From NCBI GenBank assembly GCA_039105265.1, contig JAPFFF010000011.1:5208001-5272000 (forward strand): a stretch of 64,000 bases of DNA, in the 5' to 3' direction. A program made the translations under genes and the position numbers. Below the pieces are notes generated by a model. That model ran no database searches. It was given only the letters and a program-made list of their open reading frames with translations, and was not told the DNA's origin. Each line of letters begins with the position of its first letter. Position 1 is the first letter of the stretch. Source of the stretch: Tritrichomonas musculus (Eukaryota; Parabasalia; Tritrichomonadida; Tritrichomonadidae). Below are positions 9,240-18,865 of the stretch, piece after piece.

Positions 9240-12200
9240 ACCTAAGAGTACGTGCAAATTTAGGTAAGTTGGTTTGTTGAAATGTCTTTGACTTCCTGAA
9301 TGCATTCGAACCATCCAACAAATCAAATGTCATACTTTCTCCTTCATGCATTCTTTCAAAAAGCTCTTCAACTGAGATATCCATCCTTTTGCACTTGTTG
9401 AGAATAACTTGTTTTGGAATTCCTTTGAGTCTAATATGATATCCTTCATTTCCTTGTTCATCAACCAAGATATCGAGGTAGCTCTTTTTACCAAGTGCAA
9501 TGAGTTTTCTTGAGTGTATTTCCCCTTGACTACCTTCGAACTCATCAAAGTCATTATGAAACTGACACATATTTTTTCCAATAAGAGGTTGATGATACTT
9601 GAACTGGAATAAGTCAGCTATCCTTGGTACATCTTTTTCAAGTACATGCATACTATCAGTATCTTGATAAAAGATAGGTATACCTGCTTGCTCAGCTGTA
9701 GCCATAACCCTGTTCATTAAGTGCTTACTCCAAGAGAGAACGCTTGCACCAAATTGAGGTAGGTTGAAATGGTCATTAATTGGTTTCAACTTCTTGACAT
9801 AGCACTTATCAATATTAGCATCTTCAACAACCTCCTTGATAAAGTTGTAGTTCCTCCAGAGGTACTTGTATAGTTGGCTTTTTGGTACTGTCTTGGTTTC
9901 AGTCTTTGTTGCTTTCAATATTGACTTGCCATATATGGAGTTGAGGAGGAGCTTTATTGTTTGTTCAAGAGGGTTCTTTTGCTTTTTATAACTTGCCCTG
10001 AGATTAAAGAGCTTCTCAATGAACTCATTGATTTTCTTGTTAAATCCTTCATCAAAGTAATAGCCACGTATTAACTCATATTCAACATCATAAAATTCGA
10101 ACAAGTCCATGAGACCTACTTTATCGATATAATAATGGTCAACAAGGAAATTGCCGAATATTTTACTACCTGCTTCATTCCTTGTAAATACTTGTCCAAA
10201 TTTATATGGCTCTTTTGATTTACATTCGAGTTTCTTGATGTTGACTTCGATAAAGAATGTATCATATTGCATAAGTTGTTCATGTGTTGTACCTTGTGAT
10301 ATTACTTTAGGTCTTCCTAATGGTATACCATCCATAACATACATTGCAGATGGATATAAGCTAACTGCATCAAAGTCTTGTATCTTTCCTTCGATGTATT
10401 GCTTTTCATTACCTGCTGTCATTGTTCTTCCACCAGAGACACATCGTTGTATGAAGTCTTGACACTTACCTGATAGTTCATAACATCCATCAAAGCAACC
10501 ATATTTCTTGGCAAAGCAGTATCCAATAGCACTTATAGATATAAAATCATGAACACCATACATATCTGTCTTTGTTTCTTTAAAGACTGCTTTCAGGTCT
10601 TCATTAAATTTTTCCATTCCCTTCATCAAAACAATACAGTCCTTGAAACAATAGAAGATGGCATATTTAATGATGTCGATTTTGCCATCATTATAGCAAT
10701 TTGCGATTTTTGCATTTTCGATAATCTGCTTGCAGTTTGCATCAAGTTGTGCTTTCGATAACTTATCTGCATTTTCATCGATGTATTGCTGTTGGAACTC
10801 AGTAGCATCAACAATTCTTCTTTGAATGTTCTCTTGTGTATATAGCTTATATGCCATGACTTCCTTGTGAACATTGAGGTTGAACATTGTAGCAAATTTA
10901 CTTAATGCTTGAGGTATTATACTATATGAGTTCCTGAATGTTAATCGCTTTTTGACTTTCCTTGTACCTTCTTCGAATAATGTCATGATGATTTGCAACA
11001 CAGTTCCACTTCGTTCTGTTATCTGTGTATCCCATCCAGGTGTGTTAATGAAAAAACATGCATCATACTTGAGGTTATGAAAATATGTTAATGAGCCACT
11101 CCATAAATAATTCAAGAGCTTCTGTCCACAATCTTCACCTTGAATAGATATTTTATGTATGTTGGCACCATCTCGAAAGATAGTACAATTGAGATATGGT
11201 ATATGTGGACTGACTGTAGAGTTTGTTTCGAAGTCGCTATAATAAATCCTTGACCATGTATTTTGTTTCTTTTTATTATTCTCAATGAGTCTTGTACTCT
11301 GTTCTGCATTATATTCGAGACTTACATAGTCATTAACATGTTCATATTCAGTTGTGTTGATAATATCCATTTCGCATGCTTTGATTTCTTCAAATAGATG
11401 TAACTCAAACATCTTTTGGAAAAAGGTTATTGGTTTGATTCCTTCATGTTTATAGTCTTTGACAGTCTTTCCATTTTTCTCCAATCTTGCTATCATACAT
11501 CTTTTGTCAAAAGGCATATATGCAAATGTTCTATCAAGTTCTTCATAGTGTTGAAGGTAGAATAATGTACAAGGTATTTTCCTGTTGAGCATATAATGGT
11601 CTTTGAACAATATCAGGTTAACTTCTCTTTTAAAATCAACAGACCATTTTTTCTTTCTGGTGTTGATTCTTGTTTCATACTTGTATTTATCAGGTTGTTC
11701 AACAATTCTAATGATACTAAAATTGCACTTGAACTTTTTAGCTACTTCTTCTATCTTGTTATTAGGTATGGCTCTTGTTTGAACAAAAAATCGTAAGTCA
11801 TCTATTTCATCATCAGTGAACACACCTGATTGTATACAAGCATATACAAAACAATTATCTCTGTAGTTCTCTTTCCTTACCTCATGAAAGATTTGGTATG
11901 TAGATAAGTCTATAGGTGATAGATTGATGTATGGGAAAAAACTACCTTCTGGTGTATTTCGATAGTCTTCATCAATTTCGACTTCATCATCATAGATTTC
12001 ATGAGTATCCATATCTTGCATCTTGGTTCTAAAATGAACACCATCATTTGTTTTGTTCATGTCAATAAATTGTACCTCATATCGAACTGGAATGAACATG
12101 TTTGAGATATATGGATTAGTGTCTGATTGGTCTTCACTTAAATCAAGTTCTCCTGTTATATGACCTAATGTACTTTCGATGTTGTGCTTATCACTGAGTG

Positions 12201-12516
12201 TGAAGTACTTGTGAGTTCCATCAAGTGCAATTGCTTTAACAATAGGTCTTCCAACATTTTTCTTTTTATGTATCTGTCGTAGTGCTTCCGTAAATGCGTA
12301 CCTCTTATCTTCATCTTGATTGATGTCTGTAGCAAAACCAATACCTTGTCCTGCAGGAATCATGAGCTTCCTCATTTCTTCTTTAAATTTGTCTTTCTTT
12401 TGGTATTGTTTAGCACGTCGATTATATTCACGACGAAACTGTGATTTTGTATCAGCATAGACATCTCCAATAGCATCTAAAAAATTATCTTCAATGTCCT
12501 TGTTCATGTTTAACAT
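9232..12516 (-). CDS. PolB: Protein-primed family B DNA polymerase
   Basis: About 1094 codons from MLNMNKDIED; a further Met three codons in is also possible. The exonuclease motifs are seen in order: SDFET near residue 427, HNLKYDA near 490, and YCFKD further on. The polymerase motifs are DFDAVSLYPS near 714 (motif A), LLLNSIYGK near 860 (motif B) and YQDTDS near 952 (motif C). The N-terminal 400 residues include a DNCFVYACIQSG block, a Cys-containing segment known from the N-terminal regions of several Maverick polymerases. The enzyme would replicate the linear element from protein-bound ends, which agrees with the inverted repeats. It is clearly diverged from the M2 polymerase, so M1 and M2 are separate lineages. 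Confidence 0.95.
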   Translation of the reverse strand: MLNMNKDIEDNFLDAIGDVYADTKSQFRREYNRRAKQYQKKDKFKEEMRKLMIPAGQGIGFATDINQDEDKRYAFTEALRQIHKKKNVGRPIVKAIALDGTHKYFTLSDKHNIESTLGHITGELDLSEDQSDTNPYISNMFIPVRYEVQFIDMNKTNDGVHFRTKMQDMDTHEIYDDEVEIDEDYRNTPEGSFFPYINLSPIDLSTYQIFHEVRKENYRDNCFVYACIQSGVFTDDEIDDLRFFVQTRAIPNNKIEEVAKKFKCNFSIIRIVEQPDKYKYETRINTRKKKWSVDFKREVNLILFKDHYMLNRKIPCTLFYLQHYEELDRTFAYMPFDKRCMIARLEKNGKTVKDYKHEGIKPITFFQKMFELHLFEEIKACEMDIINTTEYEHVNDYVSLEYNAEQSTRLIENNKKKQNTWSRIYYSDFETNSTVSPHIPYLNCTIFRDGANIHKISIQGEDCGQKLLNYLWSGSLTYFHNLKYDACFFINTPGWDTQITERSGTVLQIIMTLFEEGTRKVKKRLTFRNSYSIIPQALSKFATMFNLNVHKEVMAYKLYTQENIQRRIVDATEFQQQYIDENADKLSKAQLDANCKQIIENAKIANCYNDGKIDIIKYAIFYCFKDCIVLMKGMEKFNEDLKAVFKETKTDMYGVHDFISISAIGYCFAKKYGCFDGCYELSGKCQDFIQRCVSGGRTMTAGNEKQYIEGKIQDFDAVSLYPSAMYVMDGIPLGRPKVISQGTTHEQLMQYDTFFIEVNIKKLECKSKEPYKFGQVFTRNEAGSKIFGNFLVDHYYIDKVGLMDLFEFYDVEYELIRGYYFDEGFNKKINEFIEKLFNLRASYKKQKNPLEQTIKLLLNSIYGKSILKATKTETKTVPKSQLYKYLWRNYNFIKEVVEDANIDKCYVKKLKPINDHFNLPQFGASVLSWSKHLMNRVMATAEQAGIPIFYQDTDSMHVLEKDVPRIADLFQFKYHQPLIGKNMCQFHNDFDEFEGSQGEIHSRKLIALGKKSYLDILVDEQGNEGYHIRLKGIPKQVILNKCKRMDISVEELFERMHEGESMTFDLLDGSNAFRKSKTFQQTNLPKFARTLRFT

Positions 12517-12589
12517 AAAATAAAAGTGAAACGATAAAAATAAAAACAAAGAAAAAGTAAAAAAAATTATTTTTTAGTTATGACCTATC

Positions 12590-14008
12590 TTATTGGGGGT
12601 AATCATCATCATCAACGACATTATCTTCGAGATATGGAAAATGATATTGGAACTCATGTCCTTTCGACTTCGAGTCAGAGTTCCGTTCAATTTCGTTCTT
12701 CTCCATTGATTCACCAAATTGCTTAATGGCATTCAGCACTTGCTTCGGTGATTGCTTCTTTCCTTTTCTCTCGAAGCTGCATGCTTTGTCCAACTTCTCT
12801 TTCTCTTCTGGTGATAAGTATGGTCGAAGATGATAAATGCAATTGGACAACTTCCATCCATAGGACTTGAACACGTTTATCATCTCTGGTGCTTTTTTCT
12901 TGTCATATGATTCAATAGCGTCCATCATGTTTCGAAGATAATCAACTTCTACCATCATCAATCTCGATCTTGCCAACTTTTCAGCAAATGCATCATCTGT
13001 TGGAGGACCAGCTTGTTGAGCATTTTTCAGATCCGCCACGTCCTTCTTTAGATCGTGAATTTTGTTAATGTACTTCGCCACCTTTTTTGGAGCAAGTTCC
13101 AATTTCATCAGCTCGAGTGCGTATTCGTCGTTATTATCAATGTCTTTCCTGAGTTCTTCAGCATTGTGATTGATGTCTTCAATGTGAAATTCTACACCAG
13201 TCATTTTCTCCTCCAACTTCGTTAATCGTTCTTTCAAGTTTTCATTTTCTTCTATTAATTGTTCCATTTCTTCTCGAAAGTCGAATGGACGAACATTATC
13301 CTCCTTATAATCACTATTGGATTTCATATCATGAACACTTTTCGGTGGCTTATATGGTTCTTTGCGAGCTGGTGATGGTTCTTGTTCATGATCAACTTCT
13401 TCTTCTCCTTCTATCTTTGTTTCTTCTTTTGGATTGGAACCGAGTTTTTGATTCTCGACAAATGCAGATGGTCTAGCGAGAACTCTTGGAGGTGGTGGTA
13501 TTTGTTGATTAGAAGGAGGTGGAGGAGGTGGAGGAACTTGTATTATATTATATGAGCGAGGTGGTGGAAAGACTTTATTGGAAATTGGAACATATGGAAC
13601 ATATGGATTCTTCCTTCTTGCATCGTCTTCTTGCTTCAATCTTGCTAATGCTTCTTCTTCTTGCTGCTTCTTCAATCTAGCTGCTTCTTCTTCTTGTTGC
13701 TTCTTCAATCGAGCTGCTTCTTCTTCTTCTTGCTTCTTCTTCAATCTAGCTGCTTCTTCTTCTTCTTGCTTCTTCTTCAATCTAGCTGCTTCTTCTTCTT
13801 GCTGCTTCTTCTTCAATCTAGCTGCTGCTTCTTCTTGCTGCTTCATGATGAACAGTCGCATGGATTCGAGTTGTTCTGGGGTCATGTTCTTGAGCCAAAC
13901 TTCTGTGGGTGGAGCTGATGGCGGATCTGATGGTGGAGCTTGTTGACCCGATTGCTCGATCGAGTCAAATAGACTAACATCGCTGTCTGAGCTGTAGTTG
14001 TATGACAT
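12590..14008 (-). CDS. Coiled-coil protein with EEEAARLKK repeats and proline tracts
   Basis: 472 codons. The N-terminus is Ser/Pro-rich, followed by about seven 9-12-residue repeats of the form EEEAARLKKKQ near residues 60-125, strongly helical and charged. Then come Pro-runs (PPPPPPP) near residues 158-175, an acidic hinge, and a long coiled coil from about 245 (ENENLKERLTKLEEKM). The C-terminal third is mixed charged sequence ending in Asp-rich residues. It looks like a scaffold or core-associated protein. It lies between PolB and the small-gene block, so a DNA-packing or replication-scaffold role is possible. No family is recognised. Confidence 0.75.
   Translation of the reverse strand: MSYNYSSDSDVSLFDSIEQSGQQAPPSDPPSAPPTEVWLKNMTPEQLESMRLFIMKQQEEAAARLKKKQQEEEAARLKKKQEEEEAARLKKKQEEEEAARLKKQQEEEAARLKKQQEEEALARLKQEDDARRKNPYVPYVPISNKVFPPPRSYNIIQVPPPPPPPSNQQIPPPPRVLARPSAFVENQKLGSNPKEETKIEGEEEVDHEQEPSPARKEPYKPPKSVHDMKSNSDYKEDNVRPFDFREEMEQLIEENENLKERLTKLEEKMTGVEFHIEDINHNAEELRKDIDNNDEYALELMKLELAPKKVAKYINKIHDLKKDVADLKNAQQAGPPTDDAFAEKLARSRLMMVEVDYLRNMMDAIESYDKKKAPEMINVFKSYGWKLSNCIYHLRPYLSPEEKEKLDKACSFERKGKKQSPKQVLNAIKQFGESMEKNEIERNSDSKSKGHEFQYHFPYLEDNVVDDDDYPQ
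13640..13840 (+). repeat. In-gene tandem repeat, 30-36 bp units
   Basis: Tandem units of the type GCTGCTTCTTCTTCTTGCTT, with lengths that are multiples of three, encoding the AARLKKxQEEE coiled-coil repeats on the minus strand. The long open frames here on the other strand are shadows of the repeat. Confidence 0.85.
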
Positions 14009-14198
14009 ACAAGTATAAAAATGATCTATTTTCTAGTTGATATCACTAAATTTTAAATTTCGTAGAAAAACTCGAAGGTGGATATTTTTCTTTGAAAAAG
14101 TTACATTAACTATAAAAATTCAAAAATTGAATTAAAAAAAATAAAATATATTGAAATTTTAAAAAAATATATTTATTAATATCACTATTATTTTATTA

Positions 14199-14624
14199 AT
14201 GATGAATGAAGAAGAAGATAAAATAGAAGATATTTTACAAAAACAAACACCTCCTAAAGATCATGATTCATTCGACTACAAAATTAATATAAACATGTCG
14301 AAAAAAATATCTCAACTAAAAGTTGAAGATGATACATCAAATTTAAGAACGATGTGTGAAAATTATGCTCATGCTCTTGAAAATGATGCACATCGACTTC
14401 GAGCAAAACAAAAAAAGAGGTATGATGAATGGTTTGACAACCTCGAGAAAGATTGTTATCCTGCAAGAGACATTGTTAACTTGTACAACATGTTCTTTGG
14501 TCATGAACTATCTATTACTCGACTTGGTTTCGGGCATCTCGATGGAACAAAGAGACACTTTACACATAAGAAAGTGAAAAGAAACAAGAAGTTCATCACA
14601 ATGTACTACAAGAAAAATGAATAA
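14199..14624 (+). CDS. Small basic protein, unknown
   Basis: 141 codons; the first two codons are both Met, so the start is 14199 or 14202. The N-terminus is acidic. The middle is charged and helical (ALENDAHRLRAKQKKRYDEWFDNLEKD) and the C-terminus is strongly basic (THKKVKRNKKF). It lies alone on the plus strand between the coiled-coil gene and the 19-bp array. Basic C-termini of this sort occur in DNA-binding or core proteins, but no family is recognised. The 190 bp upstream is very A/T-rich and holds the promoter. Confidence 0.6.
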   Translation: MMNEEEDKIEDILQKQTPPKDHDSFDYKININMSKKISQLKVEDDTSNLRTMCENYAHALENDAHRLRAKQKKRYDEWFDNLEKDCYPARDIVNLYNMFFGHELSITRLGFGHLDGTKRHFTHKKVKRNKKFITMYYKKNE

Positions 14625-14650
14625 CTAAAAAAAAAGTTTTTTTTTTAACT

Positions 14651-14930
14651 ACATGTTTTTCCTCATAAGCTACCTTTTTCCTCATAAGCTACCTTTTTCC
14701 TCATAAGCTACCTTTTTCCTCATAAGCTACCTTTTTCCTCATAAGCTACCTTTTTCCTCATAAGCTACCTTTTTCCTCATAAGCTACCTTTTTCCTCATA
14801 AGCTACCTTTTTTCCTCATAAGCTACCTTTTTCCTCATAAGCTACCTTTTTCCTCATAAGCTACCTTTTTCCTCATAAGCTACCTTTTTCCTCATAAGCT
14901 ACCTCATTCTTCATAAGCTACCTTTTTGCT
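14651..14930. repeat. 19-bp tandem array, about 14 copies
   Basis: The unit CCTTTTTCCTCATAAGCTA repeats about 14 times. The first 12 are almost perfect (one has an extra T) and the last two, next to the neighbouring gene, are variant. There are no spacers, so it is a satellite-like array and not CRISPR. The last copies overlap the final codons of the gene at 14904-15182, where the unit reads Val-Ala-Tyr-Glu-Glu on the minus strand. This suggests the array grew from that gene's 3' end. Confidence 0.95.
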
Positions 14931-15182
14931 TTCATACGACATTATTTTTTCCTTCATACTTTGTATTTCTCTTTTCTTTCTTTCACGATATGCCTTTTGC
15001 TGTTGTTTACGTGCTTCATTTCGTTCTTCAACTGTTGCATACTTTTGCTTTCTACCACGTTTTTCTGTTGTTTCAGTTTTTGCAGTATCAATATTTTTGA
15101 GGTTGTTGTTACTCTTGGACTTCTTCAACTTCTTGATGATAGCTGTTTCCTTGAACTCACCCAAATCTAAATTTTGGCTCAT
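14904..15182 (-). CDS. Small basic DNA-binding-like protein (bZIP-like basic region)
   Basis: 92 codons from MSQNLDLGEF; the longer frame extends into the divergent gene's promoter and is not preferred. After a Lys/Ser-rich linker it has an RGRKQKYATVEERNEARKQQ stretch, then AYRERKKREIQ and a short helix. Arg-rich sequence followed by a helix resembles the basic half of a bZIP domain, and RGRK is AT-hook-like. DNA binding, as a regulator or core protein, is therefore plausible. There is no clear leucine zipper. Its last codons lie in the first units of the 19-bp array. Divergent from 15259 with a 76-bp gap. Confidence 0.65.
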   Translation of the reverse strand: MSQNLDLGEFKETAIIKKLKKSKSNNNLKNIDTAKTETTEKRGRKQKYATVEERNEARKQQQKAYRERKKREIQSMKEKIMSYESKKVAYEE

Positions 15183-15258
15183 GATTTCATTCGAGAAAAA
15201 AAATTGAATTATTTTTGAAAATTGAATATTCGCAAACAAAATCACTTCATTTTTTAAA

Positions 15259-15630
15259 ATGTCGCGTTCTGGAAATGACTTCAAAGAATTCCAAAAACAG
15301 CAAAAGCTAGCTATCAAAAATGCTCATGTTGAAATAGCCAATGCTATTAAAGAGGTGATATTTCTGTTCAACCAAAAAATAATAAACTCGACATCATCTA
15401 ATGTCTGCACCATCTATGACCCTTTGATACAAGCAAACATGAACAAGATTGCTGAAGCACTTACTCAAATGAATCTCACTACCTGCGAGGTTTTTCATAA
15501 AAAGATTCCTCAATCTCCAACACCAAAATCTATTGGCTTTCACGTGCCTATAGTGCCTGACTCGCAAGAGACACAAGAAGAAGATGATGAAGATGAACAA
15601 GAAGCTTCATCTCCAAAAGACAAGGAGTAA
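15259..15630 (+). CDS. Small helical protein with acidic tail, unknown
   Basis: 123 codons. The N-terminal two-thirds is amphipathic helix (FKEFQKQQKLAIKNAHVEIA, then ANMNKIAEALTQMN). The last 25 residues are Glu/Asp-rich (EEDDEDEQEASS). No motif of known function. It is preceded by a T-rich stretch ending in AAAATG, the start context shared by most genes here. Convergent with the gene at 15683 across about 50 bp. Confidence 0.6.
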   Translation: MSRSGNDFKEFQKQQKLAIKNAHVEIANAIKEVIFLFNQKIINSTSSNVCTIYDPLIQANMNKIAEALTQMNLTTCEVFHKKIPQSPTPKSIGFHVPIVPDSQETQEEDDEDEQEASSPKDKE

Positions 15631-15682
15631 GAGTAAAAAATAATTACTTCTAATTTTAAGTTTTTTTTATATATGTCTTTTT

Positions 15683-16207
15683 TTATACTATGCAATATTT
15701 TAAGCATACATGATAATTATTAACAAGCTCATTATATTCTTTATTATATACTTGTTTCAAGTCAATGACTACCTCTCCATTATCTTTAATAATCTTAATA
15801 GCATCTATTTTTCTTATTGGATTGCTCTTAGCTGCACAACATCCAACATCTTCATTAAGTTGTACTTCAACCTCACTAACATGTAGTATTGCTTTGATGA
15901 TGTTGCTAAGAGATTCAATAGGTACTATGATGCATTTCTTTGATATAATGTTAGCTAGTAGTGCTTTGTCTTGATTAAGTAGTATTTGTGCATATGCTTC
16001 AAGTATAACATTACGTACATCTGGTTCAACTTCAACAGGTTCAGTTTGCACTCCAATGTCTCTTGTAATAACAATGTCTTCCTTGCCATCATCTCTCTTA
16101 TTAATAATAATGTTGTTGTTGATGTTTGATGTAGATGATGCAGCTGCTGATGGTTCTAAAGATACATTTGCTTGAACTCCATTGGTTGTACCCCTCTTCT
16201 TAATCAT
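15683..16207 (-). CDS. Core protein family shared by M1, M2 and M3; carries an LC8-type motif
   Basis: 174 codons. The C-terminal 75 residues (LSNIIKAILHVSEVEVQLNE...Cys-Cys...Ile-Asp...Leu-Lys) align by eye with the C-termini of the products at 29495-30070 and 49887-50507. The shared features are an LxxLIKxL helix, a VELxxNED strand, a pair of Cys, and a late xxLKxxYNxxYxELI segment. The N-terminal half is disordered and contains DIGVQTEP near residues 50-57, a short motif of the dynein light chain LC8-binding kind. Conservation across three diverged Mavericks implies a core role, perhaps in assembly or DNA handling, but the family has no name I recognise. Confidence 0.75.
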   Translation of the reverse strand: MIKKRGTTNGVQANVSLEPSAAASSTSNINNNIIINKRDDGKEDIVITRDIGVQTEPVEVEPDVRNVILEAYAQILLNQDKALLANIISKKCIIVPIESLSNIIKAILHVSEVEVQLNEDVGCCAAKSNPIRKIDAIKIIKDNGEVVIDLKQVYNKEYNELVNNYHVCLKYCIV

Positions 16208-16228
16208 TTAGGTTGGGAAAAAATAGGC

Positions 16229-16675
16229 TTAAAGTACTAAGTCTAGCTGTTCTCCAATAAACATGTCAAATGACTCAATTTGATATTTCTGCTTGAGAGC
16301 ATCGATTTTTGGTTTATGACTTGTAGGAGCAGCTGCAATGGAGTAGTTGTAGTATTTGATTCCTTGATACTCTTGAGTGGTAGTGTTTCCATTTATGTAG
16401 AACTCTTCGAAATCTTCAGTTATTTTTCTCCTTGAGTTAGGCTTAATAAATATTGAGTCAAGATCAAGTTCTTTGAGCTTATCTGGATAAAATCTGTGGC
16501 ACTTGTCTTTTACCTTGATTGAGACATAGAGTACTTTGCCTAAATAACTCCATTCTCCTGTTTTCATTGGGTACTTGTCACAAAGTATCGAGAAATTACA
16601 TTGTTTAGTATTTGGAGCACATTTTGCGCGAAGTTCATTGACATAGTCATAGACGTTTCTTGTTGTCATTTTCAT
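16229..16675 (-). CDS. Conserved Maverick protein, unknown; relative in M3
   Basis: 148 codons. The C-terminal half (an EEFYINGNTTTQEYQGIKYY segment, then LKQKYQIESFDMFIGEQLDLVL) matches the M3 piece at 48464-48721 closely. It contains a Cys-Asn-Phe-Ser-Ile-Leu-Cys block near residue 26 and beta-prone sequence. Its start context TTTTTTATCCAGATGAAA before the ATG is nearly the same as that of the gene at 26091. Function unknown; presence in two lineages argues for a real shared gene. Confidence 0.7.
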   Translation of the reverse strand: MKMTTRNVYDYVNELRAKCAPNTKQCNFSILCDKYPMKTGEWSYLGKVLYVSIKVKDKCHRFYPDKLKELDLDSIFIKPNSRRKITEDFEEFYINGNTTTQEYQGIKYYNYSIAAAPTSHKPKIDALKQKYQIESFDMFIGEQLDLVL

Positions 16676-16699
16676 CTGGATAAAAAATTCAATAAAAAA

Positions 16700-17134
16700 T
16701 TAATATATGTTATTTTGGGTAAAGATATGTTGGGTAGGTCCATATCGAATATCTTGTTTATTATATTCTCTTGCTCTACCTTGCATTGGTGGTTTCTCAG
16801 GCTTCTTAAGATATTTTGGTAAGAGAGGTACTGGTCTATCTTTTTCACCTATATGTCGATAAAAACCACCATCTGTAATACTAACAGGAGGTTCACGAAC
16901 AGGTTTGGTTATATGTTCTCGAGTATCTGGAAATCTAACAGGGTCCTCATGTTCAATAATCTGGGTAGGTGGTCGATTAATATATGGGTTGAAGGTTACA
17001 GAATAAGTATTAGTATTACTGAACACACCAAAATGTTGAAACTCTAAGTCCTTATTTTTCATGGTAGCTTCATTATACATCATACCTTCTCTTCCAACAA
17101 TCTCAGCATGTGGGCTTCTATAATCATTCGACAT
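16700..17134 (-). CDS. Small Pro/Arg-rich protein, unknown
   Basis: 144 codons with little predicted order: many Pro, Arg, Asn and Tyr (INRPPTQIIEHEDPVRFPD, then LLPKYLKKPEKPP). It lies immediately downstream of the MCP gene on the same strand, with about 30 bp between them. The position and composition would suit a cement or capsid-associated peptide, but nothing confirms this. Confidence 0.6.
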   Translation of the reverse strand: MSNDYRSPHAEIVGREGMMYNEATMKNKDLEFQHFGVFSNTNTYSVTFNPYINRPPTQIIEHEDPVRFPDTREHITKPVREPPVSITDGGFYRHIGEKDRPVPLLPKYLKKPEKPPMQGRAREYNKQDIRYGPTQHIFTQNNIY

Positions 17135-17165
17135 TTACAAAAAAATAAAATATCCTTCTTTATGT

Positions 17166-18848
17166 TTATTCAGGGGTTGTTAAATCATAAGGACCAATAC
17201 GTACTGATGGTGGCATACCATTAGGTCTAATTAAGATACTAATTGATATATCTGTTAATAAGCATAATAATGGAGGTGTATCTACTTCCTGTCTAAATGG
17301 ATTATCTGCCTTTTGACTACATATCAATTCGAAGTTAATAGGTGCAAGACTTGAAAGACCTTGTTGATATGTTCCATCTGTTTCAGTAGGAAGACCTATG
17401 AAGAATGAGGACCTATCATTTGGATAATAGCCTGTTGTGTTTTCATTATATTGATACTCATTCGCTAAACTTGCAATAACCTCTTTATTAAATCCATTTT
17501 GCTCTCCATTCATGTTCATTGCATTCTGGCAATATTCGAGGAACTCTGGATACTTACCATTCGTACCAAATGCTTTAGCAGGAATATTATTGTAATTACC
17601 ACAATTCATATGAAATGCTTCAAACATAGGATTCTTGAAGTATGTCTTATGCGTATGCTTGAGTGGGAATAAGCAAAACATACTATCTACAAAATTAGGT
17701 GTAATAGTAATAGTTGCTTTATCTTGTTCATTATTAAGAGGTCTTGTACAAGTGTAAAATGACATTATCTGTGTTGGGAATGTAAGTGGATGTTGTGGGT
17801 TAGCATATCTTTGAACAAGTGCTGTATATACAGATTCATGAATACCAAAACAAGGTATAATACTCGCACATTCTTCAATGGAATAATCAACAACACTCCA
17901 AGTTCTCCAATCACTGTAAATAGTTCGGTCAACTCTTGCCTTAGTATTGTTAGCTCCTGCGACTTCATATGCTCCTCCATGATTTTCACCAACAGGTGGA
18001 AGATTCTTGGGGTCATTAATCTTATCCATTGCTATTTTTTCGGTACTTGTCCACATCCATATTGGTTCTCCAATAGGTCGAAATTCATTGGTAATTTCAT
18101 CAACATTGAAGTCTTTCATTATATGTGGATTAGCAACCAAGCTCTTTTCAAAACCAACTGGACAATATACCATACCAGCTGTTGAAAAGTAAAGACGTAA
18201 TTCGATTTTACCTGCAAATGCTGGTAAGTATTTGATATTAGATAAAGGTAGGAATCGTCGCAAATCAATCTTTAATCTAATTGTTTCAGTGACAGAAGTC
18301 ACATCTTTGTTAAGATTTGCAACAAAACCACATCTCCTTCCATGAGTATCATTCCAAATATCCTTATGTCTTGCTTTACTATATATATCAGCTCTTTTAG
18401 TAACTTCATTTGCACAACATGCAGTTAAAAAGGATTCTTCACATCCAAAGTTCTGGGTATAAAGCGTCATACCATTAGCTACAATTTCATACTTCTCAAC
18501 AGCATCTCGAGCATCCTTAAAACCAAACCATACCTTACCAAAATTATAACCACTGACATTTTCTAAATCACTTAGAATTGGCTTGTCTATTTTTATCATC
18601 ACTTTCATATCTGCTCGAATAAATCCATTATATATATCAGCAGTATTATGAGTATTAGGAGATATAATACATGTTGTATATGAACCACTCTTAATTGGTG
18701 GTGATGGTGAATATGAAGTTTGTGGATTTAATGAGTATGCCTTATTTGTATCACTAAGTGCTATGCAATTATCGACAACATCAAAATAGGATGCAATTTG
18801 GGTACAAACCTCAGCTGAGGTTTTCATATAGGATTCCTTGTTAAGCAT
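17166..18848 (-). CDS. MCP: Major capsid protein, double jelly roll
   Basis: 560 codons. It shares the layout of the M2/M3/M6 MCPs: an N-terminal GKVWFGFKDARDAVEKYEIVANG strand region matching their LYKLFVGFKSSNQLFDRLEILHN; the LRRFLPL...YLPAFAGKIELRLYFS segment matching FDDLLALQAFDLFPNGIIGDLSIRFQ; the PLTFPTQIM...TCTRPLN region; and a C-terminal jelly roll ending in ILIRPNGMPPSVRIGP. It is shorter than the M2 MCP (692) and lacks that protein's Pro-rich variable insertion. It would form the trimeric hexon-like shell. It heads a run of minus-strand virion genes (18848 down to 15683). Confidence 0.88.
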   Translation of the reverse strand: MLNKESYMKTSAEVCTQIASYFDVVDNCIALSDTNKAYSLNPQTSYSPSPPIKSGSYTTCIISPNTHNTADIYNGFIRADMKVMIKIDKPILSDLENVSGYNFGKVWFGFKDARDAVEKYEIVANGMTLYTQNFGCEESFLTACCANEVTKRADIYSKARHKDIWNDTHGRRCGFVANLNKDVTSVTETIRLKIDLRRFLPLSNIKYLPAFAGKIELRLYFSTAGMVYCPVGFEKSLVANPHIMKDFNVDEITNEFRPIGEPIWMWTSTEKIAMDKINDPKNLPPVGENHGGAYEVAGANNTKARVDRTIYSDWRTWSVVDYSIEECASIIPCFGIHESVYTALVQRYANPQHPLTFPTQIMSFYTCTRPLNNEQDKATITITPNFVDSMFCLFPLKHTHKTYFKNPMFEAFHMNCGNYNNIPAKAFGTNGKYPEFLEYCQNAMNMNGEQNGFNKEVIASLANEYQYNENTTGYYPNDRSSFFIGLPTETDGTYQQGLSSLAPINFELICSQKADNPFRQEVDTPPLLCLLTDISISILIRPNGMPPSVRIGPYDLTTPE

Positions 18849-18865
18849 TTTAGATAGAAAAAAAT

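Noticed and set aside
13578-13946. Ser/Phe/Cys-rich open frames on the plus strand over the coiled-coil gene
   Set aside because: They are shadows of the tandem repeat encoding EEEAARLKK on the minus strand.
14651-14930. Possible CRISPR array
   Set aside because: Units are head to tail with no spacers, there are no cas genes, and the context is a eukaryotic Polinton.
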